Of a stretch of DNA of 62,445 bases, positions 42,893 through 51,980 are shown piece by piece. The position numbers were made by a program, and so were the translations under genes. The stretch comes from Bacteroides timonensis (lineage in GTDB: Bacteria > Bacteroidota > Bacteroidia > Bacteroidales > Bacteroidaceae). Each line of letters opens with the position of its first letter. The first letter of the stretch is position 1. The stretch is from contig NZ_CBVI010000105.1 of NCBI RefSeq assembly GCF_000513195.1, positions 1-62,445 on the forward strand. The letters are read 5' to 3'. Below the pieces are notes generated by a model. That model searched no databases. It saw only the letters and a program-made list of their open reading frames with translations, and was not told the origin of the DNA.

Positions 42893-42927
42893 AATACCCG
42901 GAAAGAAACTGCTCCTTTCCGGGTATT
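42893..42927 (-). terminator. Intrinsic terminator of guaB
   Basis: A 12-bp stem (AATACCCGGAAA / TTTCCGGGTATT) is followed on the minus strand by a T-rich stretch, 25 bases after the guaB stop. Confidence 0.85.
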
Positions 42928-42951
42928 CTTATATAACTCTTGCCTATACTT

Positions 42952-44427
42952 TTATTCGGGACGACTGTAATTCGGAGCCTCGCTTGTAATCGCTACATCG
43001 TGCGGATGACTTTCGAGTACACCCGCATTAGTAATACGGGTAAACTTAGCATCGTGCAACTGCTCGATATTGCCTGCACCACAGTAGCCCATACCGGCAC
43101 GCAGACCACCTACCAACTGGAAGATTACTTCATACAAAGTTCCTTTATAAGGAACACGAGCAGCAATACCTTCGGGTACCAACTTCTTCACGTCATTGGT
43201 TCCACTCTGGAAATAACGGTCCTTTGAACCATTTTCCATTGCTTCCAACGAGCCCATACCACGATAAGACTTGAATTTACGTCCATTAAAGATAATCGTA
43301 TCACCGGGAGATTCCTCCGTTCCGGCAACCAGCGAACCGATCATTACACTATAACCTCCGGCAGCCAAAGCCTTCACAACATCTCCTGAGTAGCGCAATC
43401 CACCGTCAGCAATCAAAGGAATACCTGTTCCCTTCAATGCCTTAGCAACATCATATACAGCAGACAACTGAGGAACACCTACACCTGCTACAACGCGAGT
43501 AGTACAGATAGAACCCGGACCGATACCTACTTTCACACCATCAGCACCAGCTTCTACCAATGCCTTTGCAGCCTCTCCGGTAGCAATGTTACCTACTACA
43601 ATATCAATATTCGGGAAACGCTTCTTTGCTTCTTTCAATTTCTCTATCACATAGATGGAATGTCCGTGGGCGGTATCAATAACGATAGCATCGGCACCGG
43701 CATCCACCAAAGCTTGCATACGGTCGAGGGTATCAGCAGTAACCCCCACTCCGGCAGCTACACGCAAACGGCCTTTGGAATCTTTGCAGGCCATCGGTTT
43801 ATCTTTAGCTTTCGTAATATCTTTATAAGTAATCAGTCCTACCAGCTTACCATCTTTATCCACAACCGGCAATTTCTCAATTCTGTGTTCCTGCAAAATC
43901 TGAGAAACAGCTTCCATATCGGTAGTCGGGTTTGTAGTAATGATATTTTCTTTTGTCATCACTTCATCGATATGCTTATTCATATCTCTTACGAAGCGAA
44001 GGTCACGATTAGTAACAATTCCTACCAAATATCTTTCATCATCTACTACTGGAATACCACCGATTCTGTATTCTGCCATCAATGCCAATGCATCTCCTAC
44101 AGTAGAACCTCTCTTAATGGTTACCGGATCATAAATCATACCATTTTCAGCGCGCTTCACAATGGCAACCTGACGCGCCTGTTCCTCAATGGACATATTC
44201 TTATGAATAACACCAATACCACCTTCACGTGCAATGGCAATAGCCATTTTCGCTTCAGTAACCGTGTCCATAGCGGCCGTTACAAACGGAATTTTCAACT
44301 CAATGTTTTTTGAAAACTTTGTCGAGAGTTCGACAGTTTTAGGGAGTACTTCAGAGTAAGCGGGGACTAACAAAACGTCGTCATAAGTTAATCCATCCAT
44401 TACAATCTTATCAGCAATAAATGACAT
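42952..44427 (-). CDS. guaB: Inosine-5'-monophosphate dehydrogenase
   Basis: GuaB oxidises IMP to XMP, the first step to GMP. The TIM barrel (DDVLLVPAYSEVLPKTVELS) is interrupted by a CBS pair (about 95-215: IGGIPVVDDERYLVGIVTNR, IEKLPVVDKDGKLVGLITYK). The catalytic-cysteine loop GIGPGSICTTRVVAGVGVPQ and the flap (MENGSKDRYFQ) are present. 491 residues is the usual size. A 19-bp inverted repeat containing a -7 element lies just upstream. Confidence 0.97.
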   Translation of the reverse strand: MSFIADKIVMDGLTYDDVLLVPAYSEVLPKTVELSTKFSKNIELKIPFVTAAMDTVTEAKMAIAIAREGGIGVIHKNMSIEEQARQVAIVKRAENGMIYDPVTIKRGSTVGDALALMAEYRIGGIPVVDDERYLVGIVTNRDLRFVRDMNKHIDEVMTKENIITTNPTTDMEAVSQILQEHRIEKLPVVDKDGKLVGLITYKDITKAKDKPMACKDSKGRLRVAAGVGVTADTLDRMQALVDAGADAIVIDTAHGHSIYVIEKLKEAKKRFPNIDIVVGNIATGEAAKALVEAGADGVKVGIGPGSICTTRVVAGVGVPQLSAVYDVAKALKGTGIPLIADGGLRYSGDVVKALAAGGYSVMIGSLVAGTEESPGDTIIFNGRKFKSYRGMGSLEAMENGSKDRYFQSGTNDVKKLVPEGIAARVPYKGTLYEVIFQLVGGLRAGMGYCGAGNIEQLHDAKFTRITNAGVLESHPHDVAITSEAPNYSRPE

Positions 44428-44448
44428 AGGGCTATGCGTTTAAAATTT

Positions 44449-44499
44449 ATTGCGTGCAAATATACGGTTTTTATTCCATTCCGTATATCTGCACGCAAT
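44449..44499 (-). promoter_or_regulatory. Inverted repeat with embedded -7 element upstream of guaB
   Basis: Arms of 19 bases (44449-44467 and 44481-44499, one mismatch; core ATTGCGTGCA / TGCACGCAAT) enclose 13 T-rich bases. On the minus strand the 3' arm contains TATATTTG (complement of 44457-44464), an exact -7 match for guaB. A T-run flanks it on the plus side. It could be an operator overlapping the promoter or a 5' hairpin of the guaB transcript. Confidence 0.55.
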
Positions 44500-44533
44500 A
44501 TTTTTTTTCTTTTTTTAAACCAACAGTCGAGGA

Positions 44534-46717
44534 TCAATTCGCCATTTCAGAAATAAACTTGATGCGAACCAAACGTACTTCTTCTTCCGTGAAATCATCC
44601 CCCAACTCATCGAGGGCATCATCTACTTTGTCTGTGGTGGATTCTTTATAATAATCATAGATATCCAGCATATGGTCTTCATCCATAATCTCATCCAGGA
44701 AGTAGTCGATATTCAACTTCGTGCCGGAATAAACGATAGCTTCTATCTCGTCCAGCAAATCACTGAACTCGATACCCTTGGAAAGAGCGATATCATCCAG
44801 TGCCACTTTCCGGTCTATAGACTGAATAATAGAAACCTTCAGTTTTGACTTATTAGCAACCGTACGAACACGTAAGTCTTCAGGGCGTTCGATTTCATTC
44901 TCTTCACAGTGACGTTTTATCAGCTTGCAAAACTCCTCACCGTAGCGTTTAGCCTTACCTGCACCTACCCCAGGAATGTTTTGCAATTCATCCAGTGTCA
45001 CCGGATAAATGGTTGCCATGGCTTCCAATGAAGGATCCTGGAAAATTACATAAGGCGGTACTTCCAGTTTCTTGGAAAGCTTCTTACGCAAATCCTTCAG
45101 CATGGAATAAAGAGCCGGATCGACAGCACAAGAGCCACCGCCCCTTGCCGGAGCTTCTTCTTCCACTTCTTCGAAATCATTATCTTCGGTTATCTTGAAC
45201 GATTTAGGATGTTTCAGGAACTTCTTTCCTTCATCCGTTACTTTCAGCAAACCGTAATTTTCCACATCTTTACTCAGGTAACCAGCAATCAGCGCCTGAC
45301 GAATGACAGCATTCCATGTTCTGTCCTCTTCTCCCATGCCGGAGCCGAAAGCTTCCAGGTCTTCATGCAAATGCGCCTGCACTTCGGTAGTTTCACGTCC
45401 TTGTATAATGTCGATGATATAATCTGCCTTAAAATTTTCTTTCACCGCGAGAATAGCCTCTATCACGGTACACAATAATTCTTGAGCCTCCACTTGTTTT
45501 TTCGGGTTTAAACAGTTGTCACAATTTCCACAGTTCTCTTCCATATACTCTTCACCGAAGTAATGCAACAGCGTCTTTCGGCGACATACGGAAGATTCGG
45601 CATAAGCAGCGGTTTCCAGCAGAAGCTGTTTACCGATTTCCTGCTCTGCCACAGGTTTACCTTGCATGAACTTTTCAAGTTTCTGCAAGTCTTTATTGGT
45701 ATAAAAGGTAATACACTGTCCTTCGCCTCCATCTCTTCCGGCACGTCCTGTTTCCTGATAATATCCTTCCAGACTTTTCGGGATATCATAATGAATAACA
45801 TAACGCACATCAGGCTTGTCAATACCCATACCAAAAGCAATGGTAGCTACAATCACATCTATTTTCTCCATCAAGAAGTCGTCTTGATTTTGCGTGCGTG
45901 TTGCAGAATCCATTCCTGCATGGTATGCGCGGGCATTAATACCATTCGCCTGTAGAATCTCAGCAAGTTCCTCTACCTTTTTCCGACTCAGGCAATAAAT
46001 AATTCCCGACTTTTCCGAATTATTCTTGATGAACTTGATGATATCTCTATCTATGTTATTGGTCTTGGGACGTACCTCATAATAGAGGTTTGGACGATTG
46101 AACGACGACTTGAACACTTCGGCATCAATCATACCCAGATTCTTCTGGATATCATGTTGCACTTTAGGGGTCGCAGTCGCAGTCAGAGCAATCACCGGAG
46201 CTTTTCCGATTTCATTGATAATAGGGCGGATACGACGATATTCCGGGCGGAAGTCATGTCCCCATTCAGAAATACAGTGGGCTTCGTCTACAGCATAGAA
46301 GGAAATCTTCACTGTCTTCAGAAACTCTACATTTTCCTCTTTCGTCAGCGATTCGGGAGCTACATACAGTAACTTTGTCTTACCGCTGAGGATGTCAGAC
46401 TTCACCTGATCTATCGCACCTTTATTAAGAGAAGAGTTGATAAAATGGGCAATACCATCTTCTTCACTGAAGTTACGCATCGCATCGACTTGGTTCTTCA
46501 TTAGGGCAATCAACGGAGAAATCACAATACCCGTACCTTCCATCATTAATGACGGTAACTGGTAGCATAGTGATTTTCCTCCACCTGTAGGCATCAGCAC
46601 GAATGTATCGTTACCTGCCAACAGATTTTGTATGATAGCCTCCTGATTTCCTTTAAATGTGTCAAATCCGAAGTACTTCTTCAGCTGGTCTGTCAAATTA
46701 ATCTTCTTCCCTGCCAT
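44534..46717 (-). CDS. recQ: ATP-dependent DNA helicase RecQ
   Basis: RecQ is a 3'-5' helicase in recombinational repair. The Walker A MPTGGGKSLCYQLPSLM, the DEAH box (AVDEAHCISEWGHDFRPEY), motif VI (YYQETGRAGRDGGEG), the zinc-binding cysteines (CGNCDNCLNP), winged helix and HRDC domain (LRKKLSKKLEVPPYVIFQD) are all present. At 727 residues it carries about 110 extra C-terminal residues after the HRDC domain, acidic and helical (MDEDHMLDIYDYYKESTTDK), as in other Bacteroidales. It has its own promoter. Confidence 0.96.
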   Translation of the reverse strand: MAGKKINLTDQLKKYFGFDTFKGNQEAIIQNLLAGNDTFVLMPTGGGKSLCYQLPSLMMEGTGIVISPLIALMKNQVDAMRNFSEEDGIAHFINSSLNKGAIDQVKSDILSGKTKLLYVAPESLTKEENVEFLKTVKISFYAVDEAHCISEWGHDFRPEYRRIRPIINEIGKAPVIALTATATPKVQHDIQKNLGMIDAEVFKSSFNRPNLYYEVRPKTNNIDRDIIKFIKNNSEKSGIIYCLSRKKVEELAEILQANGINARAYHAGMDSATRTQNQDDFLMEKIDVIVATIAFGMGIDKPDVRYVIHYDIPKSLEGYYQETGRAGRDGGEGQCITFYTNKDLQKLEKFMQGKPVAEQEIGKQLLLETAAYAESSVCRRKTLLHYFGEEYMEENCGNCDNCLNPKKQVEAQELLCTVIEAILAVKENFKADYIIDIIQGRETTEVQAHLHEDLEAFGSGMGEEDRTWNAVIRQALIAGYLSKDVENYGLLKVTDEGKKFLKHPKSFKITEDNDFEEVEEEAPARGGGSCAVDPALYSMLKDLRKKLSKKLEVPPYVIFQDPSLEAMATIYPVTLDELQNIPGVGAGKAKRYGEEFCKLIKRHCEENEIERPEDLRVRTVANKSKLKVSIIQSIDRKVALDDIALSKGIEFSDLLDEIEAIVYSGTKLNIDYFLDEIMDEDHMLDIYDYYKESTTDKVDDALDELGDDFTEEEVRLVRIKFISEMAN

Positions 46718-46787
46718 GATTCATTAGGTTGTTTTTTGAGTGATTGTTTAACATCTCGGTTAGCTATTCTTTTTGTAAGAACTCTAA

Positions 46788-46818
46788 CAAAGTTATAAAC
46801 AACTTCTTAAATTTCAAG
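46788..46818 (-). promoter_or_regulatory. Predicted promoter of recQ
   Basis: TAACTTTG (complement of 46788-46795) is an exact -7; 19 bases upstream is CTTG (complement of 46815-46818), one mismatch from TTTG. Confidence 0.55.
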
Positions 46819-46886
46819 CATAATCCAATGAATATTTTTCAATAAAAAACAAAACAGTCAGTTTCGTGTACCCTTACCATTTGATT

Positions 46887-48134
46887 TTAAGCAGTTTGCA
46901 GTTTTGCAATGTTTGCTTTTTCAAGCTGGTGTTTAGCATAATCCAACGTCACTTCAAAGTGATCCTTGTGTTCGGACGGGATTTCGAACATAGCATCCAT
47001 CATGATGGTTTCCACAATGGATCGCAATCCACGAGCTCCCAACTTGTATTCCACAGCTTTATCTACGATGTACTCAAAGACAGTAGCTTCGAATGTCAGT
47101 TCCACATTGTCCATCTCAAACAGTTTAACATATTGTTTGATAATGGAATTCTTAGGTTCAGTCAGGATAGAGCGCAAAGCGGCACGATCCAACGGATTCA
47201 AATAAGTCAGCACCGGCAGACGACCGATGATTTCAGGTATCAGACCGAATGACTTTAAATCCTGAGGAGCAATATATTGCATCATATTGCTTTTATCAAT
47301 TACCGCAGTGTTACGCACTGCACTATAACCCACCACATGTGTGTTCAGACGCTGGGCAATTTTCTTCTCAATGCCATCGAATGCTCCACCGCAAATAAAA
47401 AGAATGTTCTTTGTGTTCACCGGAATCATCTTCTGATCAGGATGCTTGCGTCCTCCCTGAGGCGGAACGTTCACAACAGAACCTTCCAACAATTTCAGTA
47501 AACCTTGTTGAACACCCTCTCCGCTTACATCACGTGTAATGGAAGGATTATCTCCCTTACGGGCGATCTTATCAATTTCATCAATGAACACAATGCCCTG
47601 CTCAGCTTCGGGAACATTGTAATCTGCCACCTGAAGCAGGCGGGTCAAAATACTTTCAATGTCTTCGCCCACGTATCCAGCCTCGGTAAGCACCGTAGCA
47701 TCTACAATAGTAAAAGGTACGTGAAGCAATTTAGCAATGGTACGTGCAAGCAGTGTCTTTCCCGTTCCGGTACTACCTACCATGATGATATTAGACTTTT
47801 CAATTTCCACATCATCACCGCCGTCTTTTTGCAACAGGCGTTTATAATGATTGTATACCGACACGGAAAGGAAGCGTTTTGCATCATCCTGTCCAATGAC
47901 GTATTGATCAAGGAATTCTTTTATTTCTAAAGGTTTCGGAAGTTCTCTCAGGTTCAGTTTCGTTGCAGCGCCACTCCTTTTTGCTCCACCCAGCGCCTCC
48001 TGAGTGATCTCATAGGCCTGAGTGGCACAACTATCACAAATGTAGCCGTTCATTCCCGTAATCAGAAATCCGACTTCATCTTCCGTACGCCCACAGAAAC
48101 TACACCTATTTTTGTTTCTTTTTGAGTCTGCCAT
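46887..48134 (-). CDS. clpX: ATP-dependent protease ATPase subunit ClpX
   Basis: ClpX unfolds substrates and feeds them to ClpP. The N-terminal zinc-binding domain (RCSFCGRTEDEV, YICDSCATQAYE), Walker A (GSTGTGKTLLARTIAKLL), Walker B (GIVFIDEIDKIARKG) and the C-terminal small domain are intact. The 415-residue length is standard. It follows clpP after 2 bases, so the two are translationally linked. Confidence 0.97.
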   Translation of the reverse strand: MADSKRNKNRCSFCGRTEDEVGFLITGMNGYICDSCATQAYEITQEALGGAKRSGAATKLNLRELPKPLEIKEFLDQYVIGQDDAKRFLSVSVYNHYKRLLQKDGGDDVEIEKSNIIMVGSTGTGKTLLARTIAKLLHVPFTIVDATVLTEAGYVGEDIESILTRLLQVADYNVPEAEQGIVFIDEIDKIARKGDNPSITRDVSGEGVQQGLLKLLEGSVVNVPPQGGRKHPDQKMIPVNTKNILFICGGAFDGIEKKIAQRLNTHVVGYSAVRNTAVIDKSNMMQYIAPQDLKSFGLIPEIIGRLPVLTYLNPLDRAALRSILTEPKNSIIKQYVKLFEMDNVELTFEATVFEYIVDKAVEYKLGARGLRSIVETIMMDAMFEIPSEHKDHFEVTLDYAKHQLEKANIAKLQTA

Positions 48135-48136
48135 AT

Positions 48137-48799
48137 TTATTTTTTAATCAACACTTCATCTACCATGCCATACTCTTTGGCTTCCTGTGCCGTCATCCAG
48201 TAGTCACGGTCAGAGTCTGCCCAAACTTTATCGAAAGGAGTATGAGAGTGGTCAGCAATAATAGTATACAGTTCCTTTTTCAGCTTCTGAATTTCACGTG
48301 CCGTGATTTCAATATCCGAAGCCTGTCCCTGTGCACCACCCATTGGCTGATGTATCATTACACGAGAGTGAGTCAGCGCCGAACGCTTGCCTTCCGCACC
48401 TGCCACCAGCAACACTGCAGCCATACTTGCTGCCATACCTGTACAGATAGTAGCCACATCGCTCGTGATAAACTGCATTGTATCATAGATACCCAATCCC
48501 GCATATACGGAACCACCCGGTGAATTAATATAAATAGAGATATCTTTACCCGGTTCTACCGAATCCAGATACAGTAACTGCGCCTGTAAAGTATTAGCGG
48601 TATAATCGTCAACCTGTGTACCAAGGAAAATGATACGATCCATCATCAAGCGGGAGAAAACGTCCAACTGGGTTACATTGAGTTGACGTTCTTCCAGGAT
48701 ATAAGGATTTAAATACCCGGCTTGTGATTTAATCACATCGTCCAACACCAAGCTATTCATACCTAAATGCTTGGTAGCGTATTTTCTAAAATCATCCAT
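48137..48799 (-). CDS. clpP: ATP-dependent Clp protease proteolytic subunit
   Basis: ClpP is a tetradecameric serine protease. The catalytic Ser lies in CTGMAASMAAVLL, the His in THSRVMIHQPMGG, and the Asp in DRDYWMTAQEAKEYG. The start was placed at MDDFRKYATKHLG (220 residues), because the 22 residues upstream in frame (CLCVLFCFFAFQF) are not part of the family and overlap the promoter-like TTTCTTTG at 48835-48842. Operon order is tig, clpP, clpX with a terminator between tig and clpP. Confidence 0.95.
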   Translation of the reverse strand: MDDFRKYATKHLGMNSLVLDDVIKSQAGYLNPYILEERQLNVTQLDVFSRLMMDRIIFLGTQVDDYTANTLQAQLLYLDSVEPGKDISIYINSPGGSVYAGLGIYDTMQFITSDVATICTGMAASMAAVLLVAGAEGKRSALTHSRVMIHQPMGGAQGQASDIEITAREIQKLKKELYTIIADHSHTPFDKVWADSDRDYWMTAQEAKEYGMVDEVLIKK

Positions 48800-48867
48800 A
48801 TTACTTTCTTTTTTAGGTTTAGTAAATTGAAATGCAAAGAAACAAAAAAGAACACAGAGACACAAAA

Positions 48868-48905
48868 AAACACAGAGTTATATGATATAAGACTCTGTGT
48901 TTCTT
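48868..48905 (-). terminator. Terminator between tig and clpP
   Basis: Stem ACACAGAGT / ACTCTGTGT with an 11-base AT-rich loop and a T7 tract on the minus strand. It lies in a repetitive ACACAGAGACACA context. Partial read-through to clpP remains possible. Confidence 0.75.
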
Positions 48906-48938
48906 AATGTTTTTAAACTGTTTTCAGAATAAAAAAGC

Positions 48939-50294
48939 TTATTCAAACATCTTATTGAATTCTTCTGCAGAAATTGTTTTGCTTTCCAGCGTCACCTGAG
49001 ACTTCAAAGCAGAAGCCAATTTAGTTTCAACAACACGGTTTACCAAACCTTCAACGCTTTCTTTCTTCTTCAGCATTTCTTTTGCATAGTTTTCCAGAAG
49101 ATCTTCAGGAACACTCATCATACCATATTGTGCGAACTGTGCACGGGTAGCTTCCTTAGCCATATTGACTACATCTTCCTGTTCAACCTTGATATCGTTA
49201 GCTTTCACCAACTGTTCCTTGATCAGGTGCCATGTCAGTTCTTCGATACTCTTATCATAGTTGTCTTCTACAAATTTCTCGTCTTTGTCCTGGTTGTTCA
49301 TGCGCATGATGCGTTTTAGCAATGCATCCGGGAATTCCAACTTGCCAACTTTCTCCATCAACATCTTACGAGCGTCGATCAGAAATTTATAATCAGTGTC
49401 TGCTACAAACTGATTAGCAATTACTTCTTTTACTTTAGCACGGAATTCTTCTTCAGTCTTCACAACATCTTTACCACATACCTGATCGAAAATTTCCTGA
49501 GTCAGTTCACCGGCTACAAAACGAGTCACTTCTTCTACCTGATAGCTGAAGTTAGATTTCATTTCAGCGGCTTCTTCTTTATCGATCTTCAACAAAGAAG
49601 ACAGTTCAGCTGCATTACCATCCCATGCAGTATAAGGATTGAATACGAGTACATCATTTACTTTTGCATTGGCAAAGATAGCTTTTTGCTCATCGTTCTT
49701 CATGTAAGACGGCATCATTACAGCAGCTTCTACCTGAATGCCACCTTCTTTGGTATTGCCGTTTTCATCCAATTCAGCCAGCAATCCCTTCAGCATATCG
49801 TTATCTTCGTAAACGTCCACTTGTTCGTACTTACCATTACGTTGGGTATAAGCCTTCACCTGATTGTTTACCATATCTTCAGTAACGTCAATCAAATAAT
49901 AGTCAACTTTATCTTTAGTGCTTACTTCAGCTTTGAATTCAGGTGCCAGAGCAATATCGAAAAGGAATTCGAATTCTTCCATAGTATCGAAGTCGATATC
50001 CGGTTGCTTATCTTCATTTGGCAGCGGTTCGCCGAGAATAGATACATTATTATCTTGAATATACTTATATACAGCTTCTGAAAGTGCCTTGTTTACTTCT
50101 TCAGCAATAACAGATTTACCATACATTTTCTTCACCAGACTCATCGGAACCATTCCCGGACGGAACCCCGGAACCTGAGCTTTCTGACGAAGATTTTTCA
50201 ATGATTTATCAACTTTTTCCTGATAATCGGCTTTCTCAAGCTTCACAGTAAGCAGAGCGCTTACTTTGTCAATGTTTTGTAATGAAACGTTCAT
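48939..50294 (-). CDS. tig: Trigger factor
   Basis: The ribosome-bound chaperone is recognised by its ribosome-binding signature (FRPGMVPMSLVKKMYGKSV, the FRxGxxP motif) in the N-terminal domain and by the long helical C-terminus (LTWHLIKEQLVKANDIKVEQ). The middle PPIase (FKBP) domain is divergent, as usual in Bacteroidetes trigger factors, and may lack isomerase activity. The 451-residue length is normal. Confidence 0.95.
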   Translation of the reverse strand: MNVSLQNIDKVSALLTVKLEKADYQEKVDKSLKNLRQKAQVPGFRPGMVPMSLVKKMYGKSVIAEEVNKALSEAVYKYIQDNNVSILGEPLPNEDKQPDIDFDTMEEFEFLFDIALAPEFKAEVSTKDKVDYYLIDVTEDMVNNQVKAYTQRNGKYEQVDVYEDNDMLKGLLAELDENGNTKEGGIQVEAAVMMPSYMKNDEQKAIFANAKVNDVLVFNPYTAWDGNAAELSSLLKIDKEEAAEMKSNFSYQVEEVTRFVAGELTQEIFDQVCGKDVVKTEEEFRAKVKEVIANQFVADTDYKFLIDARKMLMEKVGKLEFPDALLKRIMRMNNQDKDEKFVEDNYDKSIEELTWHLIKEQLVKANDIKVEQEDVVNMAKEATRAQFAQYGMMSVPEDLLENYAKEMLKKKESVEGLVNRVVETKLASALKSQVTLESKTISAEEFNKMFE

Positions 50295-50346
50295 TCTGAC
50301 AATTATTTATTTGATTTATACTTTGTTCCAATCTCAAATGAGGGTG

Positions 50347-50377
50347 CAAAATTAGCGTTATTCTTTCAATTATCAAA
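50347..50377 (-). promoter_or_regulatory. Predicted promoter of tig
   Basis: TTTG (complement of 50374-50377) and TAATTTTG (complement of 50347-50354) are 19 bases apart, a full consensus. Confidence 0.75.
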
Positions 50378-50748
50378 AAAACATTGCTGAATTATTTCTT
50401 TATAACAAAAGGAGAGATTAGTTATCACTAAATCATACTCTCTGTATTGTTTAATGAAAACATAATTATGATTATTCTCCATAAGCTACAGATCGTAATT
50501 ATATAAGGCATTTAGCTTCAGAATCGGAAGAAAAAGCAAAAAAAAACAGAAAGAAAATATGGAAAATCCGAAATAATTATGTTTCTTTGTTGCGGAATGG
50601 TAATACATTAGTTCTTAGATTTTCAGTACATGGTTTTTACTTCCGTTTTTCATGAAACGCTTTTGTAAACTCTCTGTTGTTGTGATCCTTTTATTATAGT
50701 TACCCTTCCAAGAGAGTTTTATTCATTTATTTATTTTACATTTTCATT
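50378..50748. other. Gene-free region before the RNA-binding protein gene
   Basis: No gene is visible in these 371 bases. A weak inverted repeat (GGAGAG-GATTAGT-TATC-ACTAAATC-CTCTC) lies at 50411-50443. For the plus-strand gene the best promoter candidate is TTTCTTTG near 50590, one mismatch from the -7 consensus; if real, the leader would be about 150 bases long, with several U-rich stretches. Confidence 0.5.
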
Positions 50749-50997
50749 ATGAACATTTACGTAGGAAACCTTAACTATAAAGTTAGGGAATCAGACCTCC
50801 AAAAGGTCATGGAAGATTACGGTGCTGTAACCGCAGTCAAATTTATTAAAGATCGCGAAACCGGTCGTTTCAGAGGTATCGCATTTGTAGAAATGGAAGA
50901 TGCAGCAGCTGCAGCTAAAGCTATTGAAGAACTCGATGGAGCCGAATATTTTGGCCGTAACATGGTAGTGAAAGAAGCAAGACCTCCGAAATACTAA
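50749..50997 (+). CDS. Single-RRM RNA-binding protein (Rbp type)
   Basis: The protein is one RNA-recognition motif with RNP2 (NIYVGNLNY) and RNP1 (RFRGIAFVEM) in standard places, plus a short basic tail (VKEARPPKY). At 82 residues it belongs to the class of Bacteroides RRM proteins (RbpA/B/C in B. thetaiotaomicron) linked to control of polysaccharide-utilisation genes through RNA; Bacteroides lacks Hfq, and these are proposed substitutes. Which paralogue this is cannot be told. It is monocistronic with a terminator directly after. Confidence 0.93.
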   Translation: MNIYVGNLNYKVRESDLQKVMEDYGAVTAVKFIKDRETGRFRGIAFVEMEDAAAAAKAIEELDGAEYFGRNMVVKEARPPKY

Positions 50998-51017
50998 TTA
51001 TACAGGAGAAAAAAACA

Positions 51018-51058
51018 AGTCCGCCTGCTCCCTTTCAGAAAGAGAGCAGGCGGACTTT
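51018..51058 (+). terminator. Terminator of the RNA-binding protein gene
   Basis: A 13-bp GC-rich stem (AGTCCGCCTGCTC / GAGCAGGCGGACT) is followed by TTGTTTTTA on the plus strand. Confidence 0.85.
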
Positions 51059-51101
51059 GTTTTTAGTGATTAGGAATAAATGATTAATGTTGCGCTAATC
51101 A

Positions 51102-51857
51102 CTATTTCATAAAGTCTTTGCGACGCAGCACAAAGCTATTACTCAGGTATTTTTCACGCACAATTTTATTTTCTGCTAATTCTTCCGGCGTTCCCTGGAA
51201 CAAGATTTTACCTTCAAACAACAAATAAGCACGGTCAGTAATACTTAATGTTTCCTGCACGTTATGGTCAGTAATCAGAATACCAATATTTTTATCTTTC
51301 AGCTTCCACACAATCTGCTGAATATCCTCTACCGCAATCGGGTCAACTCCTGCAAAAGGTTCATCGAGCATGATAAACTTAGGATCAATAGCAAGACAGC
51401 GAGCAATCTCCGTACGGCGGCGCTCACCACCCGAAAGTTGATTACCCTTATTCTTACGCACTTTCTGCAAACGAAACTCCGCAATCAGACTTTCCAGCTT
51501 TTCTTTCTGATATTCCAAAGGCTTATCTGTCATTTCAAGTACCGAAGCAATGTTATCTTCCACACTCATCTGGCGGAATACGGATGCTTCCTGTGCCAGA
51601 TATCCGATTCCGGTTTGCGCACGCTTGTACACCGGATATTTCGTAATATCCAGATCATCCAGAAAGATACGTCCCTCATTCGGCGTAATCAATCCAACGG
51701 TCATATAGAATGAAGTCGTTTTACCGGCACCGTTCGGTCCCAGCAAACCTACAATCTCTCCCTGCTTCACATCTATGGAGACGTGGCTCACTACTGTACG
51801 TTTACCGTACTTTTTCACCAAGTCTTCGGTGCGAAGCACCATTTTACTTTCTTCCAT
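51102..51857 (-). CDS. lptB: LPS export ABC transporter ATP-binding protein LptB
   Basis: LptB powers LPS extraction with LptFG. Walker A (GPNGAGKTTSFYMTVG), the signature LSGGERRRTEIARCLA, Walker B (FIMLDEPFAGVDPIAVEDIQ) and the LptB-type H-loop (ILITDHNVQETLSI) are all present. 251 residues is typical. The family start is near MVLRTEDLVKKYG, so the first five residues (MEESK) may or may not be translated. It is divergent from mlaE. Confidence 0.94.
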   Translation of the reverse strand: MEESKMVLRTEDLVKKYGKRTVVSHVSIDVKQGEIVGLLGPNGAGKTTSFYMTVGLITPNEGRIFLDDLDITKYPVYKRAQTGIGYLAQEASVFRQMSVEDNIASVLEMTDKPLEYQKEKLESLIAEFRLQKVRKNKGNQLSGGERRRTEIARCLAIDPKFIMLDEPFAGVDPIAVEDIQQIVWKLKDKNIGILITDHNVQETLSITDRAYLLFEGKILFQGTPEELAENKIVREKYLSNSFVLRRKDFMK

Positions 51858-51888
51858 ATTCTTTCAGTTACAAACTGTCAAAACCACA

Positions 51889-51959
51889 AGTGACAAGCTT
51901 GTCACTCACACATTTTGCGGCAAATGTAGCAATTATCAGCTGAAAATGGGCTATATTTG
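51889..51959. promoter_or_regulatory. Divergent lptB/mlaE control region with an 18-bp palindrome
   Basis: AGTGACAAGCTTGTCACT at 51889-51906 is a perfect palindrome. For lptB, TACATTTG (complement of 51921-51928) is an exact -7, which puts the palindrome at about +8 to +25 of its transcript. For mlaE, TATATTTG at 51952-51959 is an exact -7. Neither has a clear -33. The palindrome could be an operator or a 5' hairpin. Confidence 0.5.
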
Positions 51960-51980
51960 CAGACAAAATAGTTAAGAGTC

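Larger units (their letters stand above)
42524..42951. other. Gene-free region with a three-unit palindrome array
   Basis: No plausible gene is present. It holds the guaB terminator at its left end, a run of three TTTTCC-N-GGAAAA palindromes in the middle and AT-rich sequence toward the PPIase start. No clear promoter for the operon could be placed; the best -7 candidate (TACATTG) is weak. Confidence 0.7.

Noticed and set aside
43660..44313. 217-codon plus-strand frame opposite guaB
   Set aside because: Antisense shadow of a conserved gene; no start signal and no family resemblance.
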